From Olleya sediminilitoris (GTDB lineage: Bacteria > Bacteroidota > Bacteroidia > Flavobacteriales > Flavobacteriaceae): a stretch of 64,000 bases of DNA. Under the pieces are notes generated by a model. That model worked only from the letters and a program-made list of their open reading frames with translations. It ran no database searches and was not told where the DNA came from. Shown here in pieces: positions 9,474 to 18,628 of the stretch (positions within the stretch are counted from its first letter, which is position 1; the number at the start of each line of letters is the position of its first letter). The position numbers were made by a program, and so were the translations under genes. Where the stretch lies: NCBI RefSeq assembly GCF_016785945.1, contig NZ_JAEMEF010000002.1, positions 362,953 to 426,952 of the forward strand, in the 5' to 3' direction.

Positions 9474-10421
9474 ATGAATAGCATACCTAGCGTTAATTTA
9501 AAAGATTTTATATCTGGAGATCCTGTTAAAAAACAACAATTTGTGGATCACATTGGAAAGGCTTATGAAGAAATAGGTTTTGTAGCCTTAAAAGGGCATT
9601 TACTTGACGAAACATTAGTTGATAATTTATATGAAGAAATCAAGAATTTTTTCTCTTTACCATTAGAAACAAAGCATAAATACGAAATTCCAGGCATTGG
9701 TGGTCAACGTGGTTATGTATCTTTTGGAAAAGAAAGTGCGAAAGGAAAAAAAGAAGGTGATTTAAAAGAGTTTTGGCATTTTGGTCAATACGTAGAAGAT
9801 GATGAAGCACGTGCTAAAGAATACCCTCAAAACGTTACTGTAAATGAGTTAGCTAAGTTTAACCAAGTAGGTAAACAAGCATATCAAAAGTTAGAAGAAA
9901 CTGCTAAATATGTGTTACGTGCTTTAGCTTTACATTTAAATTTAGAAGAAACTTACTTTGATAATTATATCCATAACGGAAACTCTATTTTAAGACCAAT
10001 ACACTATCCTCCAATCACACAAGAGCCTGATAATGCAGTACGTGCAGCAGCACATGGTGATATTAACTTAATTACGTTATTAATGGGTGCTCAAGGACGT
10101 GGATTACAAGTCCAAAATCATAAAGGAGAGTGGATTGATGCAATTGCAGAACCAGACGAATTAATGATTAATGTTGGAGATATGTTATCTAGACATACCA
10201 ACAATAAATTAAAATCAACCATACACAGAGTGATCAATCCACCAAGAGAACTTTGGGGAACTTCACGCTACTCTATCCCATTTTTCATGCATCCGATTAG
10301 TGAAATGAAATTGGATGTTTTAGATAGTTGTATTGACGATAATAATCCTAAACAGTTTGAAGATATAACTGCTGGAGCTTTTTTAGATGAACGTTTAAGA
10401 GAACTTGGATTAAAAAAATAG
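9474..10421 (+). CDS. 2-oxoglutarate/Fe(II) oxygenase, isopenicillin N synthase family
   Basis: Non-haem iron dioxygenase of 315 residues. The N-terminal DIOX_N domain spans about 5-120, and the C-terminal double-stranded beta helix has the metal triad His194-x-Asp196 (AAHGDINLI) and His251 (STIHRVINP), with Arg265-x-Ser267 for 2-oxoglutarate or substrate carboxylate. Members modify amino acids or small peptides; the substrate cannot be told from sequence. A strong hairpin follows its stop, so it is probably monocistronic. Confidence 0.87.
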   Translation: MNSIPSVNLKDFISGDPVKKQQFVDHIGKAYEEIGFVALKGHLLDETLVDNLYEEIKNFFSLPLETKHKYEIPGIGGQRGYVSFGKESAKGKKEGDLKEFWHFGQYVEDDEARAKEYPQNVTVNELAKFNQVGKQAYQKLEETAKYVLRALALHLNLEETYFDNYIHNGNSILRPIHYPPITQEPDNAVRAAAHGDINLITLLMGAQGRGLQVQNHKGEWIDAIAEPDELMINVGDMLSRHTNNKLKSTIHRVINPPRELWGTSRYSIPFFMHPISEMKLDVLDSCIDDNNPKQFEDITAGAFLDERLRELGLKK

Positions 10422-10434
10422 TACTTAGTATTAG

Positions 10435-10470
10435 GCCTTAATAATTTGTTTATACAACAATTATTAAGGC
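10435..10470 (+). terminator. Hairpin after the oxygenase gene
   Basis: A perfect 12-bp stem (GCCTTAATAATT at 10435-10446, AATTATTAAGGC at 10459-10470) with a 12-nt loop and a short T-rich tail. It ends the oxygenase transcript. It also argues that the next gene starts at 10501 and not at an upstream start codon at 10446, which would lie inside this hairpin. Confidence 0.7.
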
Positions 10471-10500
10471 TCTTTACTTATTTTCAAACATTTAATAGCA

Positions 10501-10826
10501 TGGATTTAAAAGATCAACTTAAAAACCTTTTTCCAGAACACGTCTCTGAAACTGTTGAAAAACAAGACACTAAAAGCGATATCTGGTTGCAGGACGATCC
10601 CATTATTTGCAAATACGAAAAACGTAAAGGGAAACCTATAACTATTCTTGAAGGTTATACAGGTGCAACCGAAGATTTTAAACTATTAGCAAAATCACTT
10701 AAACAAAAGTTGAGTGTTGGTGGTAGTTTTAAGGATGATAAAATAATAATCCAAGGCGATTATCGTGATCAAATAATGACTATCCTAAAAGACAAAGGAT
10801 TTAATGTCAAACGTGTTGGTGGATAA
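10501..10826 (+). CDS. SUI1/YciH-type translation initiation factor family protein
   Basis: A 108-residue protein (MDLKDQLKNLFPEH...) with the SUI1/eIF1 domain in its second half (KRKGKPITILEGYTG, then LLAKSLKQKLSVGGSFKDDKIIIQGDYRDQI). Bacterial YciH is proposed to influence start-site fidelity. I chose ATG 10501 because the longer frame from 10446 overlaps the terminator hairpin and its extra residues do not belong to the family. It begins a five-gene run with gaps of 0-2 bp. Confidence 0.85.
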
Positions 10827-10828
10827 TT

Positions 10829-11758
10829 ATGGACACTAATATACTGCATATTACCAATGGTTCTAGCCTTACAGCGTTTTTAGAAAAAATAAATATTTCT
10901 GGAGATTTTCTGACTTGGAGAGAAATGTTATGCGAAGGTCCAACTATTAAAAACATTGATACACCAGAGTTTTTTAAACTAAGACAAACGTTTTTAGAAC
11001 ACACTTATGATGTAGACTACGACCTTGATTTAGCTAAAAAAGACATTGCTAAACTAGACGATGTTAGTCCATACACAGAGATAGTGCTTTGGTTTGAATA
11101 CGATTTATTTTGCCACATTAATTTAATAGCTGTTATTAGTTTAATAAAACAAAAAGGCATTTCGTTACCTCTATATTTAGTGTGTAGTGGTCGTGTTGCT
11201 GGAGAGAAAGACTTGAAAGGTTTAGCACAATTAAGCACACAACAATTATTAGAGCATTACGATAATAAAGTTAAATTAAATGTAGATAACATTGCTACAG
11301 CCCAAAAAGCTTGGCGAATTTATTGCGAAAACGACCACAACCTTTTTAAAGAATTAATTATTAGACCTTCAAGTTTCAAATACTTAAGCAACTGCCTAAA
11401 AGCACATTTAAGACGTTTTCCTGATACCAGAAGTGGTTTAAATACCCTAGAGTATAACATTCTAGTTTTAATAAAAGAACACAACATAACTTCTAAAAAT
11501 CATTTATTGGGTTACTGTTTACATTACCAAGGTTATTATGGTTATGGTGACTTACAGTTACAACGTATGATAGATAGATTGGCTATTTTTTATACTGAAA
11601 CTGAAGACACATTAACCCTTAGTAGAGATGGCTTTTTGGCAATTGAAAACCAAAAGACCTTTTTTAAATCTATTGATACAGATTTTTACTTTGGAGGTGT
11701 CAATAAAAAAGACTTCCAATACTATAAAAAAGAAAATAAATTAATACAAACCATTTAA
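10829..11758 (+). CDS. DUF1835 domain-containing protein
   Basis: Cytoplasmic protein of 309 residues. The N-terminus has the DUF1835 pattern (HITNGSSLTAFLEKINISGDFLTWREMLCEGP), and a second domain (DUF3658-like) follows with many leucines. Function is not established; in Bacteroidetes the gene is often next to translation or nucleotide-salvage genes as here. It starts 2 bp after the SUI1 gene and its last base is shared with the next start, so it is part of one operon. Confidence 0.8.
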   Translation: MDTNILHITNGSSLTAFLEKINISGDFLTWREMLCEGPTIKNIDTPEFFKLRQTFLEHTYDVDYDLDLAKKDIAKLDDVSPYTEIVLWFEYDLFCHINLIAVISLIKQKGISLPLYLVCSGRVAGEKDLKGLAQLSTQQLLEHYDNKVKLNVDNIATAQKAWRIYCENDHNLFKELIIRPSSFKYLSNCLKAHLRRFPDTRSGLNTLEYNILVLIKEHNITSKNHLLGYCLHYQGYYGYGDLQLQRMIDRLAIFYTETEDTLTLSRDGFLAIENQKTFFKSIDTDFYFGGVNKKDFQYYKKENKLIQTI

Positions 11759-12627
11759 TGGCTATACAAGACTCCGAATTAATTTTAAATCCAGATGGTA
11801 GTGTATACCATCTTAATTTATTGCCAGAACACATCGCAGACACCATCATAACTGTTGGTGATCCAGATCGTGTACCAGGTGTTACAAAATACTTTGACTC
11901 GGTTGAGTTTACGACTCATAAAAGAGAGTTTCATACTCAGACAGGTACGTATAAAGGCAAACGTATGACTGTTATATCAACAGGAATTGGAACTGATAAT
12001 ATTGACATTGTTTTTAACGAGCTAGATGCATTAGTAAACATAGACTTAAAAACAAGAACAATCAATAAAACACATAAATCACTAGACATTATCAGAATAG
12101 GAACCTCAGGATCTATACAAAAAGAAATTCCTGTAGACAGTTTCGTAATTAGCGAAAAAGCTTGCGGTTTTGACAGTTTACTTCATTTTTACAATAGTAA
12201 ACACATACAACACACAGTGGTGTCTGATGCTTTAATAGAGCATACCAATTGGTCAAAAGATAAATCAAAACCTTATGTAGTCACTGCTGATAAAGATTTA
12301 ATGTCTACACTAAGCTCTGATCAAACAACAAAAGGATTTACAGCTACTAACGTCGGATTTTACGGACCTCAAGGTCGTATTTTAAGGTTATCTATTCAAG
12401 ATAATGACTTAAACGATAAATTAGCAACCTTTAATTATAACAATCAACCTATTACAAACCTTGAAATGGAAACCGCAGGAATCTATGGTTTAGCAGGTTT
12501 ACTGGGACATCGTGCAGTTTCTATGAATGCCATTATAGCCAATCGTGCTACAGGTCAATTTAGCAAAGATCCTAAAAAAGTGGTTGAAACATTAATACAA
12601 TATACCCTTGATAAATTAGTACAATAA
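11758..12627 (+). CDS. Nucleoside phosphorylase (uridine/purine phosphorylase family)
   Basis: Phosphorolysis of a nucleoside to base and ribose-1-phosphate for salvage. The family features are visible: the phosphate-site GDPDRVPGV near the N-terminus, RIGTSGSIQKEIPVDSFVIS in the centre, and the substrate-binding NLEMETAGIYGLAGLLGHRA near 245-265. Length of 289 residues is slightly above typical Udp (about 253). Uridine phosphorylase-like is my best guess, but specificity is not decided by these motifs. Confidence 0.85.
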   Translation: MAIQDSELILNPDGSVYHLNLLPEHIADTIITVGDPDRVPGVTKYFDSVEFTTHKREFHTQTGTYKGKRMTVISTGIGTDNIDIVFNELDALVNIDLKTRTINKTHKSLDIIRIGTSGSIQKEIPVDSFVISEKACGFDSLLHFYNSKHIQHTVVSDALIEHTNWSKDKSKPYVVTADKDLMSTLSSDQTTKGFTATNVGFYGPQGRILRLSIQDNDLNDKLATFNYNNQPITNLEMETAGIYGLAGLLGHRAVSMNAIIANRATGQFSKDPKKVVETLIQYTLDKLVQ

Positions 12628-12628
12628 C

Positions 12629-13483
12629 ATGAAGCAAATTAACATTGGTGGTGTACCAGAACATTTTAACCTAGCTTGGTATTTAGGTTTAAAAAATGGC
12701 GAATATAAAGCAGAAAACATCAACTTACGTTGGAAAGACTATTTTGGTGGTACAGGTGCTATGTGTAAAGGTTTAAGAGATGGTGACATTGATATGGCTG
12801 TCATCTTAACCGAAGGAATTGTTAAAGATATTATTGCTGGAAATAAATGTAAAATTGTTCAGGTTTTTGTTGAAACACCTTTAATTTGGGGAATTCATGT
12901 TGCAGAACAATCAAAATACAATACCATTGAAGCATTAAAAGGTACTAAAGCAGCCATTAGTCGATATGGATCTGGATCACACTTAATGGCTTATATTAAT
13001 GCTGAAAATAATGGTTGGGATATTAAAAAGGACTTAGACTTTGAGGTTATTAAAAACCTTGATGGCGCAGTTAAAGGTTTAACCGAAGGGAAAGCAGACT
13101 ACTTCATGTGGGAAAAATTCACCACCAAACCTTTAGTAGATAATGGGACATTTAGACGTATTGGTAATTGTCCTTCACCTTGGCCTTGTTTTGTAATTGC
13201 TGTAAGAGAAGATTTTTTAAAGACGAATAAGGAAGACGTCAAAACCATTTTAAATATTGTTAATAACACAACATCAGAGTTTAAAGACATACCAAGTATA
13301 GATCGTATGATTGCCAATCGTTATGAGCAAGAATTAGAAGATGTACAAGAATGGTTAAGCTTAACAGAATGGTCTCAAGAAAACATCTCTAAACAAACCA
13401 TTAAAAAGGTTCAAGACGAACTATTTGCCTTAAATATTATTCCTGAAAAATGGGATTATAAAGATTTTGTCGAAGAGTTATAA
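12629..13483 (+). CDS. NMT1/THI5-like substrate-binding protein without signal peptide
   Basis: A 284-residue protein that looks like the periplasmic-binding-protein fold of the NMT1/ABC substrate-binding group (GGVPEHFNLAWYLGLKNGEYKAENINLRWKD, with a glycine-rich ligand loop GGTGAMCKGLRDGDIDMA). No signal peptide or lipobox is present, so it is predicted cytoplasmic, which suggests an enzyme or sensor and not a transporter component. It is the last gene of the operon, followed by a strong terminator. Confidence 0.7.
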   Translation: MKQINIGGVPEHFNLAWYLGLKNGEYKAENINLRWKDYFGGTGAMCKGLRDGDIDMAVILTEGIVKDIIAGNKCKIVQVFVETPLIWGIHVAEQSKYNTIEALKGTKAAISRYGSGSHLMAYINAENNGWDIKKDLDFEVIKNLDGAVKGLTEGKADYFMWEKFTTKPLVDNGTFRRIGNCPSPWPCFVIAVREDFLKTNKEDVKTILNIVNNTTSEFKDIPSIDRMIANRYEQELEDVQEWLSLTEWSQENISKQTIKKVQDELFALNIIPEKWDYKDFVEEL

Positions 13484-13514
13484 CTCCTATAATTTCAAAT
13501 AAGACATAAAAAAA

Positions 13515-13545
13515 AGAGGCAGAATATTTTGAATATTCTGCCTCT
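13515..13545. terminator. Bidirectional terminator
   Basis: A perfect 14-bp stem (AGAGGCAGAATATT and AATATTCTGCCTCT) with a 3-nt TTG loop. It has an A-run on its left and a T/A-rich stretch on its right, and lies between two convergent transcripts (the SUI1 operon and the alginate lyase gene). Confidence 0.85.
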
Positions 13546-13563
13546 AATTATTGTAATCAGATA

Positions 13564-15417
13564 TTAATTATGTGATTTTTCTAATTTATAAAACGTCACT
13601 TGCTCATAATCAGAGCTACTTGTCACAGATTTATTTCCAGAATACACACCTGCTTTAAAGTACATCCAATCGTTAGCAAAACCACTATTACTCATATTAA
13701 AAGTTTTAGATGCTATACTGCTTCCGCTTGCATTGTAAATAGTTACATACATTGTATTAGCAACAACTTCTATCTTATAAGAAAACTCTTCATTAAGCGC
13801 TATACCATTAGATGGACTACCAGCACCTGTATAATCTCCTGCTCCACTTCCTGTTTCTTCTACATAATTTCCTATCATATTTTCAAAGACTTCATCTCCA
13901 ACACTTGGATCGTGTGCAAAATATATAGCACCTTTACTATGACCAGGTTGTTTGTGGTAGTATAACCTAATTGGTTCATCTCCACTAGCGTGAATTTGTC
14001 CAATTATAATTCTACCAACTTGAGATGTACTTCCAGAAGTTGTTGTTACACGATTCACCTTTAAAGTTGCTTCCATAACACCATCTACTCCACCAGCATT
14101 ATTCTGGCTGCTAGAATTAGAAGAGCTAAACACCCAATTATTTCCGTTAACTCCAGACGTAGAAATACTAGTATTTGTACCACGTAACATTTCTCTAAGT
14201 TCAACTCTAGAATATGTAGAGTTGGTCGTTGTACCTGCTCCTAAAGGATAGTTTTTAAATACCATTCCTCCATCAGAAGCAGTATAAAATTGATTACTAA
14301 GCTCGTATCCATTATTTAACTGCGATACTGACTTTTCGCTACCAGAAGACAATGTAATTTTCCATGTAGACAAATCAAAATTATCAGAAGGTGCTTGGTC
14401 AGGATCTAAATTACCAGAACCACCAGTTCCGCTACCATCAGCAGCAAACACCTGTACCTCTGCTAAAGACAATGGGTTTGTGTCTTTCAGTTTTATTCTC
14501 ACTCTTGATCCTAAAACACCATCTGTACTGATAGTGACTGAAGGACTAGGCGTTGCAGTTATTGTAGTTTTATACACCTGTACTCCAGCTGTATTGTACA
14601 CAAAGACATCAAAATTGCTTAATCTGTCTGCACAACAATCTGTTCTGTTCCAGATTTTAATATCTCCAATATTATAATTTGCACCTAGCTGTACTTGCCA
14701 CCAAGGACGGTATGTGCTATTTGTATGCGTTACACTACCTTGACCCCAAACTCCAGTTGTATTGCCATCAACAGCTCTACTAGCAACACCATTATTACTA
14801 GTAGACGATTGCGTTGCAGATTTATTTAATGCTAAGTTTGTAGTATTGGAAGCATTAGCATCTACATTTACAGGAGTAATTTTTATCCAGTTAATATTCC
14901 AACCACTTCCTGTAGCTAATAATTTAAGTGTACTGTTACCAGAACTTAAATTAACCGTTTTAGAGGTTGTTGTCCAATTTTGCCAACCACCAGTACTTGC
15001 TTTATTAACATTGGATAATTTTGTGTTGCCTTGGTAAAAGTCCATTTTAGAGTTATTTGATTTAGAAGCCACTCTAAATTCAAATTTGTAACTACCAGAC
15101 GCAGTTACATTTAGATCATATTCTAAATAATCTCCAGAATCTATCCAACCTACGTTTTGGCCTCCTCCAGAGTCGCTAGTAGTTTCTGTCTGAATACCAC
15201 TCATGTTGTCATAATTTTCCGCTTCAATAGTTACACTATTGTTACTAGAAATTGTGGTTCTTAAAGCATGGTTACCGATTTCGGTTTTTGCTTTACTGTC
15301 TTGAGTGTTTGTTTCGAGTTCTTCAGTAGAGCAACTTACAATAATGAGCAATACTAATAGTAATACACTACTTAAAAGCCCTTTTTTCCTAATTAAAGAA
15401 TTGATTTGTTTTTTCAT
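13564..15417 (-). CDS. Alginate lyase lipoprotein: CBM6 + F5/8 type C (CBM32-like) + PL7
   Basis: Surface lipoprotein of 617 residues that should cleave alginate by beta-elimination. The lipobox is LIIVSC (Cys29). Residues 62-183 are a CBM6-type module (TIEAENYD...WIDSGDYLEY), 195-325 a discoidin/F5-8C module (NLALNKSATQSS...LAEVQVF), and 345-612 a PL7 lyase. The three PL7 motifs are intact: SRVELRE (403-409), QIH (474-476) and YFKAGVY (586-592). QIH in this family often goes with activity on polyG or mixed alginate. It stands alone with no SusC/SusD neighbours. Confidence 0.92.
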   Translation of the reverse strand: MKKQINSLIRKKGLLSSVLLLVLLIIVSCSTEELETNTQDSKAKTEIGNHALRTTISSNNSVTIEAENYDNMSGIQTETTSDSGGGQNVGWIDSGDYLEYDLNVTASGSYKFEFRVASKSNNSKMDFYQGNTKLSNVNKASTGGWQNWTTTSKTVNLSSGNSTLKLLATGSGWNINWIKITPVNVDANASNTTNLALNKSATQSSTSNNGVASRAVDGNTTGVWGQGSVTHTNSTYRPWWQVQLGANYNIGDIKIWNRTDCCADRLSNFDVFVYNTAGVQVYKTTITATPSPSVTISTDGVLGSRVRIKLKDTNPLSLAEVQVFAADGSGTGGSGNLDPDQAPSDNFDLSTWKITLSSGSEKSVSQLNNGYELSNQFYTASDGGMVFKNYPLGAGTTTNSTYSRVELREMLRGTNTSISTSGVNGNNWVFSSSNSSSQNNAGGVDGVMEATLKVNRVTTTSGSTSQVGRIIIGQIHASGDEPIRLYYHKQPGHSKGAIYFAHDPSVGDEVFENMIGNYVEETGSGAGDYTGAGSPSNGIALNEEFSYKIEVVANTMYVTIYNASGSSIASKTFNMSNSGFANDWMYFKAGVYSGNKSVTSSSDYEQVTFYKLEKSHN

Positions 15418-15666
15418 CTTGGTTGATTTAAAAAAATTAATAATTTTGGGTTAACAGACTGGTAATCCAATCTGGTAAACCAATTTAGTTTAAAAAAATA
15501 TATAAATCAACTATTAACAGTTAAAAAAATCAATAAAAATCAATATAGGTATCTTATTTTAAGAATATGCGAATAAGCAAACCTTAGAGTTTAAGCTTGA
15601 TAAGCTAACAAATGACTTAATAAATCCTAACTTAAAATAAATTAATATTTAAAATAGTAAATTGAA

Positions 15667-16332
15667 TTACCACTTAATACTTTCCAATCCATTATCAATT
15701 AATAAATCATTAGTTTGACTAAAATGTTTGTTACCAAACCAGTAACCTCGATTAGCACTTAAAGGCGAAGGATGACCAGAGGTTAATATATAGTGTTTTG
15801 CAGCATCAATTAATTTTGCTTTTTTCTTAGCAAATCCTCCCCAAAGTAAAAACACCACATTGTCCTTTTGATCACTAATGGTTTTGATTACAGCATCTGT
15901 AAAACTTTCCCAACCTTGTTTTTGATGGCTACCAGCTTCGTGCGCTCTAACGGTTAAGGTTGCGTTTAATAAAAAAACACCTTGTTTAGACCAGGATTCT
16001 AAATTTCCGCTTGACGGATATTTTTTATTAATATCAGTTTCTAATTCTTTAAAAATATTAACTAATGATGGTGGATGTTTTTCATTGTCATTAACACTAA
16101 AACACAATCCGTTTGCTTGGTTGTAATTGTGGTAAGGATCTTGACCAATTATTACCACTTTTAAATGGTTTAAGGGACAAGTGTTAAAGGCATTAAAAAT
16201 CAAGTTTTCAGGCGGAAAACATTGGTTGACTTTATATTCTTTATCCACAAAAGCCTCTAGAGTTTTAAAATAAAACGCTTCAAATTCTGGTTGCAAAAAG
16301 GGTTTCCAACTGTGATGTATATTAAGATTCAT
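15667..16332 (-). CDS. ung: Uracil-DNA glycosylase
   Basis: Removes uracil from DNA. Family-1 motifs are complete: water-activating GQDPYH (63-68, Asp65) and the minor-groove loop HPSPLS (187-192). The length of 221 residues is normal. The 249 bp between this gene and the alginate lyase start are AT-rich and hold the lyase promoter region; I see no gene there. Confidence 0.96.
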   Translation of the reverse strand: MNLNIHHSWKPFLQPEFEAFYFKTLEAFVDKEYKVNQCFPPENLIFNAFNTCPLNHLKVVIIGQDPYHNYNQANGLCFSVNDNEKHPPSLVNIFKELETDINKKYPSSGNLESWSKQGVFLLNATLTVRAHEAGSHQKQGWESFTDAVIKTISDQKDNVVFLLWGGFAKKKAKLIDAAKHYILTSGHPSPLSANRGYWFGNKHFSQTNDLLIDNGLESIKW

Positions 16333-16433
16333 AACTTTTGATTGATGTGCTTTAACTTAGGCACAAAATAATACTATCTTTATAGCTATTAAAATTACCA
16401 GCTTAATATTTATCTATAATAGTAACTTAATTC

Positions 16434-17927
16434 ATGAAACCTATCAAATTTCCTTCTGCTCAAACCATTTTACTTATAATAGCAGGACTTGTCACGCTGT
16501 TAACATGGTTAGTACCTGCAGGTAAATACCAAACTTTAAGTTACAATAAAGAAACCAATTTGTTTACCCAAATTGGAATAGACACAACAACGACCTTACC
16601 AGCTACTCAGAAAACATTACAGGCTTTAAATATTAAAATTCCATTAGATAAATTTACTAATGGAGACATTTACAAACCTATTAATATTCCAAACACTTAT
16701 CAAGAATTAGAAGCTAGACCACAAGGGTTTTACGACTTTGTAAAATCTCCTGTTAAAGGTATTATTGAAGCTGCAGATATTATTTTTCTAGTATTAATTA
16801 TTGGAGGATTAATTGGTATTATTAACAGTACAGGAGCTTTTGATGCTGGTATTAGCTGGCTAGCTAACGCTTTAAAAGGACGCGAATTTATTTTAATTAT
16901 ACTTGTGACCACTTTAGTCGCTGCTGGAGGAACAACTTTTGGTTTTGCCGAAGAGACTATAGCCTTCTTCCCTATTTTAATTCCGGTGTTTTTAGCAGCC
17001 AAATATGATGCTATGGTTGGTATTGCTTGTATCTTTTTAGGAAGCTCTATAGGTACTATGTGCTCTACTATTAATCCGTTTAGTACTATTATTGCTAGTG
17101 ATGCAGCAGGAATAAGTTGGACTACTGGACTTTGGGGACGTGTATTTATGTTAATTGCTTGTTTGACTATTGCTTTAATCTACATTATAAAATATGGTAA
17201 ACGCGTACAAAAAGATCCTACTCAGTCTATCATTTATGACCAGCAACAGCAAATTGCAGCTTTGTTTACGCAATCCAATACTAAAACAGTACAGTTTACG
17301 TCACGTTTACGGTTATCGTTAATCGTTTTTGCGCTTTGTTTTATTATTATGATTTATGGTGTTGTAGCACTTGAATGGTGGTTTGTAGAAATGACTGCAA
17401 CCTTTTTAGTTGGAGCCATACTTATTGGTTTTATTGCTAAAATTAAAGAAACAGATTTTATAGACACCTTTGTTAAAGGTGCTGGAGATTTACTAGGTGT
17501 GGCCTTAATTATTGGTATTGCACGTGGTGTAACTGTTATTATGGCAGATGGTTTAATTAGCGATACCTTATTACACTATGCTAGTGCATTAACCACTGGA
17601 ATGAATAAAGGTGTTTTTGCTAGTGCTATGACAGCAATTTACGCAGGATTATCCTTTTTTATACCTAGTAGTTCTGGTATGGCAGTATTAACTATGCCAA
17701 TCATGTCGCCTTTAGCAGATAGTGTTGGAATAGGTCGAGAAATTGTTGTAAATGCCTACCAATATGGCTTGGGATTATTTTATTTTATTAATCCAACAGG
17801 ATTAATATTAGCGTCTTTAGCTGTTGTTAAAGTTGGTTTTGATAAATGGCTAAAATTTATCATGCCCTTATTTGTAGTGCTTATTGTTTTTACTTTAATA
17901 GTCATGACTGTATCTAGTTATATTTAA
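16434..17927 (+). CDS. YfcC family transporter (C4-dicarboxylate/basic amino acid carrier superfamily)
   Basis: Integral membrane protein of 497 residues with about 12 hydrophobic helices. The N-terminus has the YfcC pattern (TWLVPAGKYQT) and a periplasmic loop (about 30-110). Glycine-rich conserved motifs (GTTFGFAEETIAFFPI; GSSIGTMCSTINPF; FFIPSSSGMAVLTMPI) fit the YfcC/ArcD-like family. It probably imports peptides, amino acids or carboxylates. It is followed 7 bp later by a small gene of unknown function. Confidence 0.88.
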   Translation: MKPIKFPSAQTILLIIAGLVTLLTWLVPAGKYQTLSYNKETNLFTQIGIDTTTTLPATQKTLQALNIKIPLDKFTNGDIYKPINIPNTYQELEARPQGFYDFVKSPVKGIIEAADIIFLVLIIGGLIGIINSTGAFDAGISWLANALKGREFILIILVTTLVAAGGTTFGFAEETIAFFPILIPVFLAAKYDAMVGIACIFLGSSIGTMCSTINPFSTIIASDAAGISWTTGLWGRVFMLIACLTIALIYIIKYGKRVQKDPTQSIIYDQQQQIAALFTQSNTKTVQFTSRLRLSLIVFALCFIIMIYGVVALEWWFVEMTATFLVGAILIGFIAKIKETDFIDTFVKGAGDLLGVALIIGIARGVTVIMADGLISDTLLHYASALTTGMNKGVFASAMTAIYAGLSFFIPSSSGMAVLTMPIMSPLADSVGIGREIVVNAYQYGLGLFYFINPTGLILASLAVVKVGFDKWLKFIMPLFVVLIVFTLIVMTVSSYI

Positions 17928-17934
17928 TATAATT

Positions 17935-18456
17935 ATGGAATACCTTTGGCAAATTACATCAATACTAATAGCACTAATTATTTTTATAATTGAAATAGTT
18001 AACAAGTTTCAATCAAAAAAAGCAAACAAAAAACGACTACAGTTATTTAAACGTTTTAAACAGGTTACATTAGTATTAGATCACATAAAAATAGACGGAC
18101 TACATTGGCAAGAAAACAGGCCAGTAGATATATACGACAACCAATTAGACCCAAACGGTTCTAAATTTAATAAACAAGCACATTTAGGAGGATATCACAA
18201 ACAAAAAAACCTAACTAAATTTAAAAGTACATTACAAATACCAATCCATTATTTAGGTCAAGAGTATACCTACAATACACAATTACCTGTAGAGCATACT
18301 ATACTTAGAATGAAATTTTACCAACATAAAACCTTACCAATTTACATCTATCCTACTTCACCAATAACAGTTGAGTTTGCTTTAGACTTTACTTGTTTAA
18401 ATCTACCTAATGTAGGCCTAATGACAACACCTATTTATAATATAAAAAACACGTAG
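17935..18456 (+). CDS. Small membrane-anchored protein of unknown function
   Basis: 173 residues with one N-terminal membrane helix (about 5-25, LWQITSILIALIIFIIEIV), a basic stretch, and a soluble beta-rich domain. It lies 7 bp after the transporter and is probably co-transcribed. I do not recognise the family. Its stop codon lies inside the repeat ACGTAGTTATACGTATTGTA, which recurs at two leader sites of the cassette arrays. Confidence 0.6.
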   Translation: MEYLWQITSILIALIIFIIEIVNKFQSKKANKKRLQLFKRFKQVTLVLDHIKIDGLHWQENRPVDIYDNQLDPNGSKFNKQAHLGGYHKQKNLTKFKSTLQIPIHYLGQEYTYNTQLPVEHTILRMKFYQHKTLPIYIYPTSPITVEFALDFTCLNLPNVGLMTTPIYNIKNT

Positions 18457-18470
18457 TTATACGTATTGTA
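18451..18470 (+). repeat. Copy 1 of the 20-bp repeat ACGTAGTTATACGTATTGTA
   Basis: Identical 20-mers occur at 21309-21328 and 47063-47082, where they start longer conserved leaders. Here only the 20 bp and a diverged continuation are found. The core TACGTA-GTTA-TACGTA is a near-palindrome, so it could be a protein-binding site or a recombination relic. The 172-bp gap to the next gene also holds an inverted repeat around AGCTATT/AATAGCT. Confidence 0.6.
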
Positions 18471-18628
18471 GTTACTGTGTGATAATTGTAGTTTAGCTAT
18501 TAATAAAATAGCTACAATTACATGATATCTATTTGTATACAAATAATAAAAGTTGTTGTTCATAATTATAAAAATTATCCAGATTTAAATAATATTTCTA
18601 TTCTCAAGGTACTATAAACAAGACCAAA

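Noticed and set aside
10446..10500. Upstream start for the SUI1 gene
   Set aside because: This start lies within a perfect terminator hairpin, and the added residues are not part of the family.
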